Shown here piece by piece: positions 10,963 through 18,965 of a DNA stretch of 64,000 bases (positions are counted from its first letter, which is position 1; each line of letters opens with the position of its first letter). Source of the stretch: an uncultured Granulosicoccaceae bacterium. Its GTDB lineage: Bacteria > Pseudomonadota > Gammaproteobacteria > Granulosicoccales > Granulosicoccaceae. The notes under the pieces were generated by a model. That model ran no database searches. It saw nothing but the letters and a program-made list of their open reading frames with translations, and was not told where the DNA came from. The position numbers were made by a program, and so were the translations under genes. Location: positions 1 through 64,000 of the forward strand of contig CALGLE010000019.1 of NCBI GenBank assembly GCA_937930305.1, in the 5' to 3' direction.

Positions 10963-12099
10963 ATGCGTGATTTTGCTCTAGAAACATTTTTCTCGAAATG
11001 GGAATTTTCCGCTCGTCATCATATGACAGCTTCGGATGCTCAAAGTATGAGTATTGCTGAACTGATGACGTTAGCGAATCGCCCGATGGAAGAGCTGGGC
11101 GAGTTGCACTTAGGTTACACCGAAACTTGGGGGGCTCCACTGCTTCGAGAGGCGATTGCAAGCACATATGACTCACTTAATGCGAGCAATGTATTGTGCT
11201 TCGCTGGCGCTGAAGAAGGCGTGTATACCTCAATGCGCGTATTGCTCGATAAAACCGATCACGCGATCGTGGTTGTACCGAACTACCAAGCCGCTGAAAG
11301 TGTACCGCTGGACATCTGTGCTGTGTCGGGGGTTCCACTACTGGAACAGGAGGCTTGGCGACTGGATCTGGATGAACTGAAAAATGTCTTGCAGCCCAAT
11401 ACCAAGTTAGTATCTGTTTGCTTTCCTAATAACCCCACCGGTGCCATACCTTCTCACGAGATTTTTAAAGAACTCATTGATTTTTGTCGGCAACACGGTC
11501 TGTATTTATTCTGTGACGAAGTGTATCGATTGTTGGAGCTGGATGAATCCAAACGAATACCGCAGGCCGCCGACGTGTATGAAAAAGCCTTGTCGCTGAA
11601 TGTGATGTCTAAGGCTTATGGCTTACCGGGTTTACGGATTGGCTGGATCGCCAGTCAAGATACCGCGCTACTGCAAAAACTTGAACGCTATAAGCACTAC
11701 CTGTCCATATGCAATTCAGCACCCAGTGAACAGTTGTCCATCATCGCTCTAAGTGTGCGTGAGCAATTATTAAATATCGTGAAAGCACGCATAGGTAAGA
11801 ATCTAATCAAGCTGGAACACTTCTTTGAAAAACACGCTAATTTGTTTGAATGGACACAACCCGATGGCGGTTGCATTGCTTACCCCAAATTTTTGGGTAG
11901 AGGGGGCGTGGAAGAATTTTGTCAATCGCTTGTAGAAGAAGCGGGTGTGCTTCTGCTACCGGCATCCATTTATCATTCCGAATTATTGGAATCTCCACAA
12001 AACCGTTTTCGAATAGGATTTGGTCGGGAAGGTATTGATGAAGGCTTAGCGGCATTTGACGAATTCTTAGAACTTAAACATAACTCATTGGCTCCATAA
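10963..12099 (+). CDS. Class I/II PLP-dependent aminotransferase
   Basis: A fold-type I PLP enzyme of 378 residues. Visible landmarks are FPNNPTGA (about 152-159), the cofactor-contacting CDEVYRLLE, the Schiff-base lysine Lys217 in MSKAYGLPGLRIGW, and a late arginine in NRFRIGFGR for substrate carboxylate binding. The N-terminus (RDFALETFFSKWEFSARHHM) resembles a subgroup of unassigned aminotransferases that includes relatives of capreomycidine synthase, but I cannot assign the reaction. It is the last gene of the five-gene operon starting at 7675. An amino-acid-like substrate shared with the 2OG oxygenase is inferred. Confidence 0.8.
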   Translation: MRDFALETFFSKWEFSARHHMTASDAQSMSIAELMTLANRPMEELGELHLGYTETWGAPLLREAIASTYDSLNASNVLCFAGAEEGVYTSMRVLLDKTDHAIVVVPNYQAAESVPLDICAVSGVPLLEQEAWRLDLDELKNVLQPNTKLVSVCFPNNPTGAIPSHEIFKELIDFCRQHGLYLFCDEVYRLLELDESKRIPQAADVYEKALSLNVMSKAYGLPGLRIGWIASQDTALLQKLERYKHYLSICNSAPSEQLSIIALSVREQLLNIVKARIGKNLIKLEHFFEKHANLFEWTQPDGGCIAYPKFLGRGGVEEFCQSLVEEAGVLLLPASIYHSELLESPQNRFRIGFGREGIDEGLAAFDEFLELKHNSLAP

Positions 12100-12348
12100 A
12101 CACGCGCGCACCAATGCCCCCTAGCACAGCGTTCAGATGATAAAAACATCGCTTTTATGATGAATTAGGAGTATGCTGTCGCCATTGGAACGACGTTCCG
12201 ATCCTCTCTCGAGCCTAAACTCTCGCCAGTTTATCGGCAATTCACGAAATAATTACGCATCGATTTCACCATCGGTAATGAAGGCCTGACGGCGCTTCAT
12301 CGATTCTGTGTGCAGTCAATGAATTTCATAAAATTCACATAGACACCT

Positions 12349-13005
12349 ATGAATACAGACAAATCTGTACTGGATGAAGTACAGCCCACGATTCTATCAT
12401 TTGTCAAAGACCTACCCAATTTGTGCTCCTTAGCGGGACTGGCATGCACAGTGTCAGCGATTTATTTCAGCATCACGGGTGTGTTTTATGCCGCAATGAT
12501 AGGCATGGTTTGGGCTGTCGCATTTGATTGGGCAGATGGACTCATTGCCAGACGATTGCGTGGCCGTACGGAAAACGATATGCGCTTTGGCGGGCAACTG
12601 GACGTGCTCATTGACATTGTCAGTTACGGGGTTACGCCTGCAATCTTGCTGATGAGTTACGGTGAATTCGCACCAATCTATTTAGTGGGTGCCTTCATTA
12701 TGCTGGCCGCTGGTGTGCTGCGACTGAGCTATTTTTCGATATTCGGGTTGGCAGATGGCACACGATACCGAGGCCTTGCAATCGATAACAACAGTCTTGC
12801 TATTGTTTTCTTATTTCTTCTTGAAGCTTTTTTAAGTCGCGGTTTATTTGCGCCTTTGTTGTATGCGGTTTGTATTGGCTTGGCAGTTCTCAACGTGTCA
12901 AACATCAGCACGCCAAAATTATCCGGCAACCCAGTCAATGTCGTCTTACTTGCGGCGTACACGTTATTTATCAGTGGTGTGTATGGGTTGAAGCTCTTCG
13001 CTTAG
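12349..13005 (+). CDS. CDP-alcohol phosphatidyltransferase-family membrane protein
   Basis: A 218-residue integral membrane enzyme with about six hydrophobic segments. The signature of the family is present: Asp60, Asp63-Gly64, Ala67-Arg68, Gly81, Asp85, Asp89 (FDWADGLIARRL then GGQLDVLIDI), with four metal-binding aspartates. The gap between Ala-Arg and Gly is 12 residues instead of the usual 8 or 9. These enzymes move a phosphoalcohol group from a CDP-activated donor onto an alcohol, or a phosphatidyl group from CDP-diacylglycerol. Nearest overall feel is phosphatidylserine synthase. It is followed 63 bp later by a nucleotidyltransferase that could make its CDP-linked substrate. The product lipid or solute is unknown. 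Confidence 0.8.
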   Translation: MNTDKSVLDEVQPTILSFVKDLPNLCSLAGLACTVSAIYFSITGVFYAAMIGMVWAVAFDWADGLIARRLRGRTENDMRFGGQLDVLIDIVSYGVTPAILLMSYGEFAPIYLVGAFIMLAAGVLRLSYFSIFGLADGTRYRGLAIDNNSLAIVFLFLLEAFLSRGLFAPLLYAVCIGLAVLNVSNISTPKLSGNPVNVVLLAAYTLFISGVYGLKLFA

Positions 13006-13068
13006 TCATTCTCAAAATATGAGACGTGGGCTTTCCACTTATCGAATTAAATTCTAGGAAAAATCATT

Positions 13069-13530
13069 ATGCTCGTCTATACCGTTGGTACGTTCGACAT
13101 GCTACATGTAGGTCATCTTGCACTGCTAGAGCAATGCCGTACATTTGGTGACGAGGTGGTTGTTGGCGTAGCATCCGACAACGTTGTGGTTTCCTACAAG
13201 CCCAACGTGCCAGTTATACCGCTAAATCAACGACTGGAAATGTTAAAAGCGCTACGTTGTGTTGATCGAGTTCGCCCGTACTACGAGCTTGAGTATGTTT
13301 CAGCGTGTCGAGAACTCAATGTGGATGTGTTTGTCGTCGGGGAAGATTGGGGTAGAAAACCACATAATCTTGCCGTGGAATCGTATTTGAAGTCTGAAGG
13401 CAAACAAATCATTCAAATACTCTACAACCCTAGAACCTCGTCAACGGCGATAAAAAAGAACGTTGTCGCGCAAAAATTAAGGTCTGGCCCACGTATCCAA
13501 CATAACAATCCATCCGCTATCGCCAGCTAA
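13069..13530 (+). CDS. Glycerol-3-phosphate cytidylyltransferase-like nucleotidyltransferase
   Basis: A 153-residue cytidylyltransferase-fold protein that should couple CTP to a phosphorylated alcohol, giving CDP-alcohol. It begins at once with the Rossmann-like YTVGTFDMLHVGH, carrying the catalytic HxGH (His13, His16), and has the C-terminal RTSSTAIKK motif corresponding to RTxGISTT/RTEGISTS of TagD and phosphoethanolamine cytidylyltransferases. The length matches TagD. No teichoic acid genes occur nearby. Pairing with the upstream CDP-alcohol transferase gene suggests a two-step route to a phosphodiester headgroup. The alcohol (glycerol, ethanolamine, inositol or other) cannot be told from the sequence. 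Confidence 0.78.
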   Translation: MLVYTVGTFDMLHVGHLALLEQCRTFGDEVVVGVASDNVVVSYKPNVPVIPLNQRLEMLKALRCVDRVRPYYELEYVSACRELNVDVFVVGEDWGRKPHNLAVESYLKSEGKQIIQILYNPRTSSTAIKKNVVAQKLRSGPRIQHNNPSAIAS

Positions 13531-13614
13531 AATCAGGCTTAGAAATTCAAGCTGAATCAGAACATAAAAGATGATTTCTAACATCGAACCAAGTTGTGCC
13601 AACTAGGAATAGTG

Positions 13615-15186
13615 CTAGCCTCTTGACAGTTCCTGTTTTAATTCGTCTTTGTTGATTTTGTTCTGATCACTTTGAACTAACGGCAGAGATTTACGATAAA
13701 CAATACGTGTAGGTACCATGTAAGAGGCCAGATGCTTTTTTAATTCAAACGTAATCTCTTTTTCAGACAACTCACTGGCGCTGGAATACACCATTACAAT
13801 TTCTTCTTCAATCTGCGGGTTATCCAAACCAAATACCGCACATTGTTGAATTTGAGGCAAATTTTTCTCTACTACGGATTCAATTTCGAACGGTGACACC
13901 CTGAAGCCACTGGTTTTGATCATATCGTCGTGACGATCAACAAAATATAGATACCCTTCTTCGTCTTTGTATACGTAGTCCCCACTGGCTACCACAATCT
14001 CGTCAGCCAATTCGCCTTCTAAATTAATCACATTTTTCAACAGTTGAATGGATTTAAAACGCTCATTGGTTTCTTTCGGCGCATTCCAAAAGCCGCGGTA
14101 GATGTAGCAACCTCGATGAATCAACTCACCCACTTCACGTGGTGCGCACTCCTGGCCTTCCTCATTAATCACATATAGGGATACGTCCGGGATAGCTTTA
14201 CCAATTGAGTCTGGCCGAATCTTAATTTGAGCAGGATCCAAATACGTCGATCGAAACGCTTCAGTCAGTCCGTGCATAGAATAGAACTTGGCGTTTTTAA
14301 ACGTCTTTTCGCAGTTTTTTATCATCGACTCAGTGACGTTACCACCAGAGGACGTAATGATACGAACTTGATTAAACAACTCGGCATTGGGTTGGGTATA
14401 CAAGTCTTCATCAAACATCTGAGAAATGTTAACCGGCATCAGCGGAAGCACCGTGATTTCGTCGTTTACCAAATGATTGAAAAAATCATCCGGTAAAATA
14501 AATCGATGCAACGCCAAGGTGGCTTTATTGATCAAAGCACAAAAAATCTGATTCAAGCCGTAATCCAAGTTAAATATCAACAACCCAGATATCACATCAC
14601 TTTCTTTTAAATCTAAGTATTGGGAAACCACACGAGCCGAATCGATTAAATTTCTATGTGAAATTACAATGCCTTTCGGCGTACCAGTTAATCCGAAAGA
14701 GTACGTAATAACGGCGTTTTCATGACCATTGATCTCACAGTGATAGGGCTTGTTGTAGTACTTGAATATTTCCTCAAAAGACGGGATGTCACTATGAGTT
14801 GTTTCAATGGAGACAATGCGCCCATCAAAATTAATCTCTTCAATATTCTGTAATTTCAGTTTATCGGTGATGATGCATTGAATGTCGCAGTCATCAATAA
14901 TGTACTGAACTTGCTCTGGCTTTAGTAACCGAGTCAATGGGACCAAAATGTAGCCTGTGGATAGTACAGCCAATATGGCAATGACTTGAGAGGCACTTTT
15001 GTTTGAATAGATTCCTACACGAGCCCCTTTAGGTAAATCCAGCTCCTGCAGATACAAAGCGATTTGATTCGCTTTAGCCAGCAGTTCTTGGTAAGAAAGC
15101 TCATTCTCTTTATCAATAAGAGCAATCTTATCGGGGTGAGAGGCCGCAGCATTTTCCAGTAAAACGCGAATACAGTTTATCGACAT
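13615..15186 (-). CDS. AMP-forming acyl/aminoacyl ligase (ANL superfamily)
   Basis: A 523-residue adenylate-forming enzyme. Recognised motifs are HGLTEAFRS (A5), ASGDYVYKDEEGYLYFVDRHDDMIK (A7-A8) and the catalytic C-terminal lysine in QNKINKDEL (A10). The phosphate-binding A3 loop is unusual: TYSFGLTGTPKG, where most family members have a serine/threonine-rich SGSTG or SGTTG, so Phe and Leu replace two small polar residues. The gene is the last of the mutase-like operon, with its start codon overlapping the MutL-like gene by 10 bases. By analogy with vicenistatin-type clusters, where a similar ligase activates 3-methylaspartate made by glutamate mutase, it may activate the mutase product. This is inference; no carrier protein is encoded nearby. 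Confidence 0.75.
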   Translation of the reverse strand: MSINCIRVLLENAAASHPDKIALIDKENELSYQELLAKANQIALYLQELDLPKGARVGIYSNKSASQVIAILAVLSTGYILVPLTRLLKPEQVQYIIDDCDIQCIITDKLKLQNIEEINFDGRIVSIETTHSDIPSFEEIFKYYNKPYHCEINGHENAVITYSFGLTGTPKGIVISHRNLIDSARVVSQYLDLKESDVISGLLIFNLDYGLNQIFCALINKATLALHRFILPDDFFNHLVNDEITVLPLMPVNISQMFDEDLYTQPNAELFNQVRIITSSGGNVTESMIKNCEKTFKNAKFYSMHGLTEAFRSTYLDPAQIKIRPDSIGKAIPDVSLYVINEEGQECAPREVGELIHRGCYIYRGFWNAPKETNERFKSIQLLKNVINLEGELADEIVVASGDYVYKDEEGYLYFVDRHDDMIKTSGFRVSPFEIESVVEKNLPQIQQCAVFGLDNPQIEEEIVMVYSSASELSEKEITFELKKHLASYMVPTRIVYRKSLPLVQSDQNKINKDELKQELSRG

Positions 15187-16379
15187 GCGGCGTGTTCCTT
15201 TGCTCCTAACGTCCAGATGTCATAATTACCATCTAACACGGTGGCTGGCTTGTGGTCTGAATTTAGAATTTTCCGATAGAAAAACGCCACCACATCTTCA
15301 ATATCATCGCTTGTGAGTACTTGTGTGATACCACCTGTGAAAACAATGGAATTCATCGACAACAGTTTCAACGTTACGTAAGCGGGTCGATAGTGAGACA
15401 TCTTGCAAAGTACAAGAAAAATGGCTAGCTGCATCAGAATCTTAGTCGCCCGCTCACTATTTTCTTGATAGATGCTTTCATTCACTTTCAGGTGCATCAA
15501 TAACTCATAGGAAAACTCGTTTTGTTCAGCGGTAAAGATGAGCGATTGGCGGGATTTGTAAACACCTAGTTTTTTGAAAACCATCCGATCATGACCTTGC
15601 TCTGTGACGATATTGTCGCTCACCAGATCCTTGGAATAATGAACATCCGTTGTCGCACCACCGATATCAAGCAAAATAAACGGATCGGTGACAGAGAAAG
15701 AGCCTTGGATGAGAGGCAGAGATTTATTGACGACATACGGGGTGGAATAAATTTGATTATCGGTGATGTCGTATAGATGTTTGATGTCTTCTTTACCCTC
15801 AATGTCCTGTTGATAGAGGTTTGTTAAATAATCTTTTAGATGATTTTCCACAATGTGTAGACGGTCATCGATGATATTAGGCAAAACCGTTAATTTCTGA
15901 ATACGAGGTTTCAGCGTTGAAGCGTCTTGTGTGTTACCCACAAACACCACATTCGAATACTGACACTTAGCCAAATAATTATCTAATCGCTCGTCAAATA
16001 CCCCGCCATTGGAATCAATGCCGCCAACGACGATGACCACGTCGATCAAGTCACTGGGTACCGAATAGGTTTCAATATTCTGGAAGACAATGGAATCGAT
16101 GATATTAATGCCTGCGTTATAGGCAATATTGGTGGCGTACTTAAGTGAATACGATTGGGTCAAACCAATGATCAGTGTGCTCAATCCCCCATTGGCTGAC
16201 GAACATATGTGCACATCTTTCGCGTCAAAACGATTTACGGTCGCGCCGCATTTGTGCGTCAAATCATCCAAAATACGTTTATTGAAGTCACGGAAATGCT
16301 GTTCAATGGTATTTTCTGTACTGATTTTGAAGTAAGTACTACCAATATCAATCAACAGTTTGTCGGGGTTCGAACTCAC
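15177..16379 (-). CDS. GlmL/MutL-type protein (glutamate mutase accessory, actin-like ATPase fold)
   Basis: A 400-residue protein of the MutL/GlmL family, unrelated to DNA-repair MutL. These proteins accompany coenzyme-B12 glutamate mutases and are thought to reactivate or chaperone them. Two phosphate-binding motifs of the ASKHA (actin-like ATPase) fold are visible: LLIDIGSTYFKI near residue 8 and LLDIGGATTDVHYS near residue 237. It starts within the last bases of the GlmE-like gene (four-base overlap) and overlaps the ligase gene by 10 bases, so all four genes are coupled. Shorter than many GlmL proteins (about 460). Confidence 0.8.
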   Translation of the reverse strand: MSSNPDKLLIDIGSTYFKISTENTIEQHFRDFNKRILDDLTHKCGATVNRFDAKDVHICSSANGGLSTLIIGLTQSYSLKYATNIAYNAGINIIDSIVFQNIETYSVPSDLIDVVIVVGGIDSNGGVFDERLDNYLAKCQYSNVVFVGNTQDASTLKPRIQKLTVLPNIIDDRLHIVENHLKDYLTNLYQQDIEGKEDIKHLYDITDNQIYSTPYVVNKSLPLIQGSFSVTDPFILLDIGGATTDVHYSKDLVSDNIVTEQGHDRMVFKKLGVYKSRQSLIFTAEQNEFSYELLMHLKVNESIYQENSERATKILMQLAIFLVLCKMSHYRPAYVTLKLLSMNSIVFTGGITQVLTSDDIEDVVAFFYRKILNSDHKPATVLDGNYDIWTLGAKEHAACR

Positions 16380-17740
16380 TGCATGATTCCTATGTCGTGA
16401 ATAATGTCGTTAACAATATCTTTGGTGTCTTTATCTAAGTCACAGCATGATTTTTCGTAGGCGTAGCAGTTATCCGGTATCGGTACGTTGCCACGATCAA
16501 TGATGCGAATATTTTTCTGAGCATCTCGAATGGTGATCATTTTATTGTGATTGATGATATGTGGTGAAAACGGTACATCGATAATACCGCTCTTTATGCA
16601 ATTGAATACTTTGCGCCAGAGTGTGTCGGCTGGATCATTAAACACAGCTTCCATGATGGCGTGCACTTGGGCTGTCAGCATTTCCTCTTCATGCTCATCC
16701 ACAATGGTGGGTAGGCCACTTAGAATATTTAATGTGTATTGTGTATTCGCAACGGTTTGCGCATTGGCTTCTTTGGTGGGTATACCCACCGCCTCTTCCC
16801 GAGTTTTCGTAATAATCTTATCGGCACCCACCATGGATGCAATCACTGTGGACATGTTGATCAATTGATCGGCAGAATCTCGGTTGGTTGGAAAGGCTCC
16901 CATCCATTGGTGATATACCAAATGAATTTCCGCATCTTCGCAGCCGATCTGGCCGGCGTAGTACTTGGCCAGCTCCCGCGTCACTTTACCGGTCACAATG
17001 TCTTGAATCATTGAACCTTGCTGAGAGAAAGAGACGGAAAATGACTTCACACCCTCCTCCAGCGACAACAACATCTCCAGTAATTGGATCACTATGGTTA
17101 TAGAAGGCGGCACGAGCGTGGCGGTAAGCGGGCCGAACGATTCCCGATTAATGGGCTTATTTAATGTGGAGTAATCAGCACAAACGCGTTCAACGTATTT
17201 CCAATACAAAAACGCTTTGTCTAATGGGAAATTTTTTGAATACGGCAACAAATACGTGATGGGGCCACCTTCAATTTCAAAAATTCCAGAGGCAATTGCA
17301 ATTTCAATCAACAATCGGGCATCCGGTGTACCGTGCCGCAAACTCACCGGATGATTAAAATGCGTCATCATCTTTCGAGTGGTGCGATACCCATGGTTAA
17401 CCAGCGGATAACCATTGAGCATATCCACTTCATTCGCCTCACTTAAGCGCAACATTTTCTTCGCGGTCGAATAATCATTTAAACGTGTGTTGGAATCAAT
17501 GGTGAGCGGTAACACATCCACATTCGCATCAACAAAGAACTCATACAAAGCGAACTGCTTGTCATAGGTTGGAAAGCCACCACGAGGCTGAACCAACATT
17601 TTCTCTTTCTTGCCAAAATGATGCGAGATAAATAAATTTTCGTCTGCGTGTTTAACAAACTCTCGAACCTCATCAAAATCAAACGCATCCACGTTTTCAT
17701 TGCCGAGAATGATTTCCCGTTCTTCTTGCAGCTGACTCAT
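16376..17740 (-). CDS. Glutamate mutase epsilon (large) subunit homologue
   Basis: The start is set at ATG 17740, overlapping the sigma-subunit stop codon (ATGA), giving 454 residues against about 480 in Clostridium. The family interconverts glutamate and 3-methylaspartate by a radical mechanism with adenosylcobalamin. Active-site residues known from the Clostridium cochlearium structure are all present with nearly the same spacing: Arg53 (PRGGFP), Arg86 (SNTRLN) and Arg135 (LRHGTPDAR), the three arginines that grip the dicarboxylate, Glu157 (EGGPITY), Tyr163 and Tyr167. This supports a glutamate-like substrate. No methylaspartase gene is present nearby, so the fermentation pathway of clostridia is not complete here; a biosynthetic role is more likely. 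Confidence 0.85.
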   Translation of the reverse strand: MSQLQEEREIILGNENVDAFDFDEVREFVKHADENLFISHHFGKKEKMLVQPRGGFPTYDKQFALYEFFVDANVDVLPLTIDSNTRLNDYSTAKKMLRLSEANEVDMLNGYPLVNHGYRTTRKMMTHFNHPVSLRHGTPDARLLIEIAIASGIFEIEGGPITYLLPYSKNFPLDKAFLYWKYVERVCADYSTLNKPINRESFGPLTATLVPPSITIVIQLLEMLLSLEEGVKSFSVSFSQQGSMIQDIVTGKVTRELAKYYAGQIGCEDAEIHLVYHQWMGAFPTNRDSADQLINMSTVIASMVGADKIITKTREEAVGIPTKEANAQTVANTQYTLNILSGLPTIVDEHEEEMLTAQVHAIMEAVFNDPADTLWRKVFNCIKSGIIDVPFSPHIINHNKMITIRDAQKNIRIIDRGNVPIPDNCYAYEKSCCDLDKDTKDIVNDIIHDIGIMQ

Positions 17741-18150
17741 GCGGCGCGGTGTTCCTTGATGTAGTCTTCCAACATATCCAACCCGGTGTTTAAATCGACC
17801 TGATGGCATACCAAATCAAATCCATATTTTTTATATCGGGGAACGATGTCCTCGGCGTTGCCACTGCCCACCGTTAAATTCCCACCAATCATCATGATGA
17901 GCTTATCTAAGCTTTTATAAGTAGATTTGAGCGGTTTGACTTCACGGCTCCACCCTTCCGCCTCGCCGTTGAGAGAGGAAATCAGCAATACGTCAGCACC
18001 GGTTTCCACAGCGGCATCAAAAAATTCTTCAAGATAGGTGTTTACGCCCAAATTGAACACTTCGTAGCCCCTGGCATTCAACGACAAATCCATCAGTCGA
18101 TTGGCCACGACATGAATGTCATTGCCGATTACTCCGGTTACGATCTTCAT
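17737..18150 (-). CDS. Glutamate mutase sigma (B12-binding) subunit homologue, variant DxHxxA motif
   Basis: A 137-residue cobalamin-binding domain, the normal length for GlmS. The lower axial ligand histidine is present in GNDIHVVANRL (Asp11, His13), but the family's DxHxxG signature reads DxHxxA here (Ala16). Other cobalamin contacts look conserved: SSLNGEAEGW (cf. SLYGQGE) and IGGNLTVGSG. It is the first gene of the four-gene operon and is transcribed away from rraA. Cobalamin must be made or imported elsewhere; no B12 riboswitch was recognised in the 152-bp upstream region. Confidence 0.83.
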   Translation of the reverse strand: MKIVTGVIGNDIHVVANRLMDLSLNARGYEVFNLGVNTYLEEFFDAAVETGADVLLISSLNGEAEGWSREVKPLKSTYKSLDKLIMMIGGNLTVGSGNAEDIVPRYKKYGFDLVCHQVDLNTGLDMLEDYIKEHRAA

Positions 18151-18251
18151 TTGGCAGCGCGCGTTAGATTCAACCCACTATAGTAGCAAAAGCCCCCGTG
18201 GCTCGTAGTATCTGAGATGGTAGAATTTCGGCTTCTGGCCCCCCACGGGGC

Positions 18252-18287
18252 ATTCTGGCGACCCTTCAGTCGACCTTTCACGCGACC
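18252..18287. repeat. Three tandem 12-bp imperfect repeats in the glmS/rraA intergenic region
   Basis: Units ATTCTGGCGACC (18252-18263), CTTCAGTCGACC (18264-18275) and TTTCACGCGACC (18276-18287) share the pattern nTTCnnnCGACC at exact 12-bp spacing. They lie 15 bp before the rraA start and about 100 bp before the divergent mutase operon. They might be tandem regulator sites or a small replication-slippage product. Confidence 0.55.
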
Positions 18288-18302
18288 CAATAAGAGTAAA
18301 CT

Positions 18303-18785
18303 ATGGCCGAAGACTACACGGCGGATCATTGCGACACCTACCCTGAACAAGTCTCGGTGCTTGGGCCAGGTTTCCACAACTACGGCGGTGCGGCAATGTG
18401 CCAAGGCACAGCTGTGACCATTCGGCTAAACCAAAACAATGCAGACCTGATCACATTACTCAAGGAAGACGCCGGTACCGCCAAAGTGGTGGTTGTAGAC
18501 GCCAACCAAGAGTACTACGCCATCGTCGGTGAGAAGCTCATGACACTGGCTCAGGACAATGGCTACGTGGGTATCATCGTCAATGGCTACATTCGCGACA
18601 CAGCGCAAATTAAAACGATACCCGTGGCGCTGTACGCGCTGGGTACTTGCCCTCGAAAATCCATACCCGTCACTCAAGGTGAGCGTGACGTCCCTGTGTC
18701 ATTTGCTGGCGCCGAATTTCAACCCGGGGATTATGTGTACGCCGATACCGATGGGGTAATCGTCACATCCACTAAATTTAGCTAG
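18303..18785 (+). CDS. rraA: RraA-family protein (ribonuclease E activity regulator)
   Basis: A 160-residue protein matching the length of E. coli RraA, which binds RNase E and inhibits its activity; the fold is shared with class II aldolases such as LigK/HMG aldolase. Diagnostic stretches are the N-terminal ADHCDTYPEQVSVLGPGF, GTAVTIR, VVVVDANQEYYAIVGEKL, GIIVNGYIRD and PRKSIPV. RNase E regulator members lack the full set of aldolase residues, and the gene sits alone here, so the regulator call is preferred. Divergent from the mutase operon; there is no sign that the two are functionally linked. Confidence 0.85.
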   Translation: MAEDYTADHCDTYPEQVSVLGPGFHNYGGAAMCQGTAVTIRLNQNNADLITLLKEDAGTAKVVVVDANQEYYAIVGEKLMTLAQDNGYVGIIVNGYIRDTAQIKTIPVALYALGTCPRKSIPVTQGERDVPVSFAGAEFQPGDYVYADTDGVIVTSTKFS

Positions 18786-18965
18786 CTCAATTGGACCCAC
18801 TGACAGCAGATGCGGTTGACCGCGTTGCCACTTTGCGGCAAGATCCACGCTAAGGGGTAGCGATAGCCTCGTGAGACGACAGTCGAACAATCGCATCCAA
18901 AAATCTGAATCCGGTGCTGAAATATTGTTTCAAGTACCTTTTTTCCTACTCAGAAGGATGCAACC

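Noticed and set aside
12187-12199. Odd palindrome GGAACGACGTTCC before the CDP-alcohol transferase gene
   Set aside because: It is about 150 bp upstream of the start with no promoter match, so it is not reported as an operator.
13069-13530. TagD-like protein as evidence for teichoic acid synthesis
   Set aside because: No other teichoic acid genes are present and the genome is of Gram-negative type.
18194-18250. 8-bp inverted repeat (CCCCGTGG/CCACGGGG) as a terminator
   Set aside because: The loop of about 41 bases is too long and no T-tract follows; it may be a weak structure only.
18151-18302. Cobalamin riboswitch upstream of the glmS-like gene
   Set aside because: No B12-box or riboswitch core was seen; only a simple inverted repeat and three 12-bp repeats are present.
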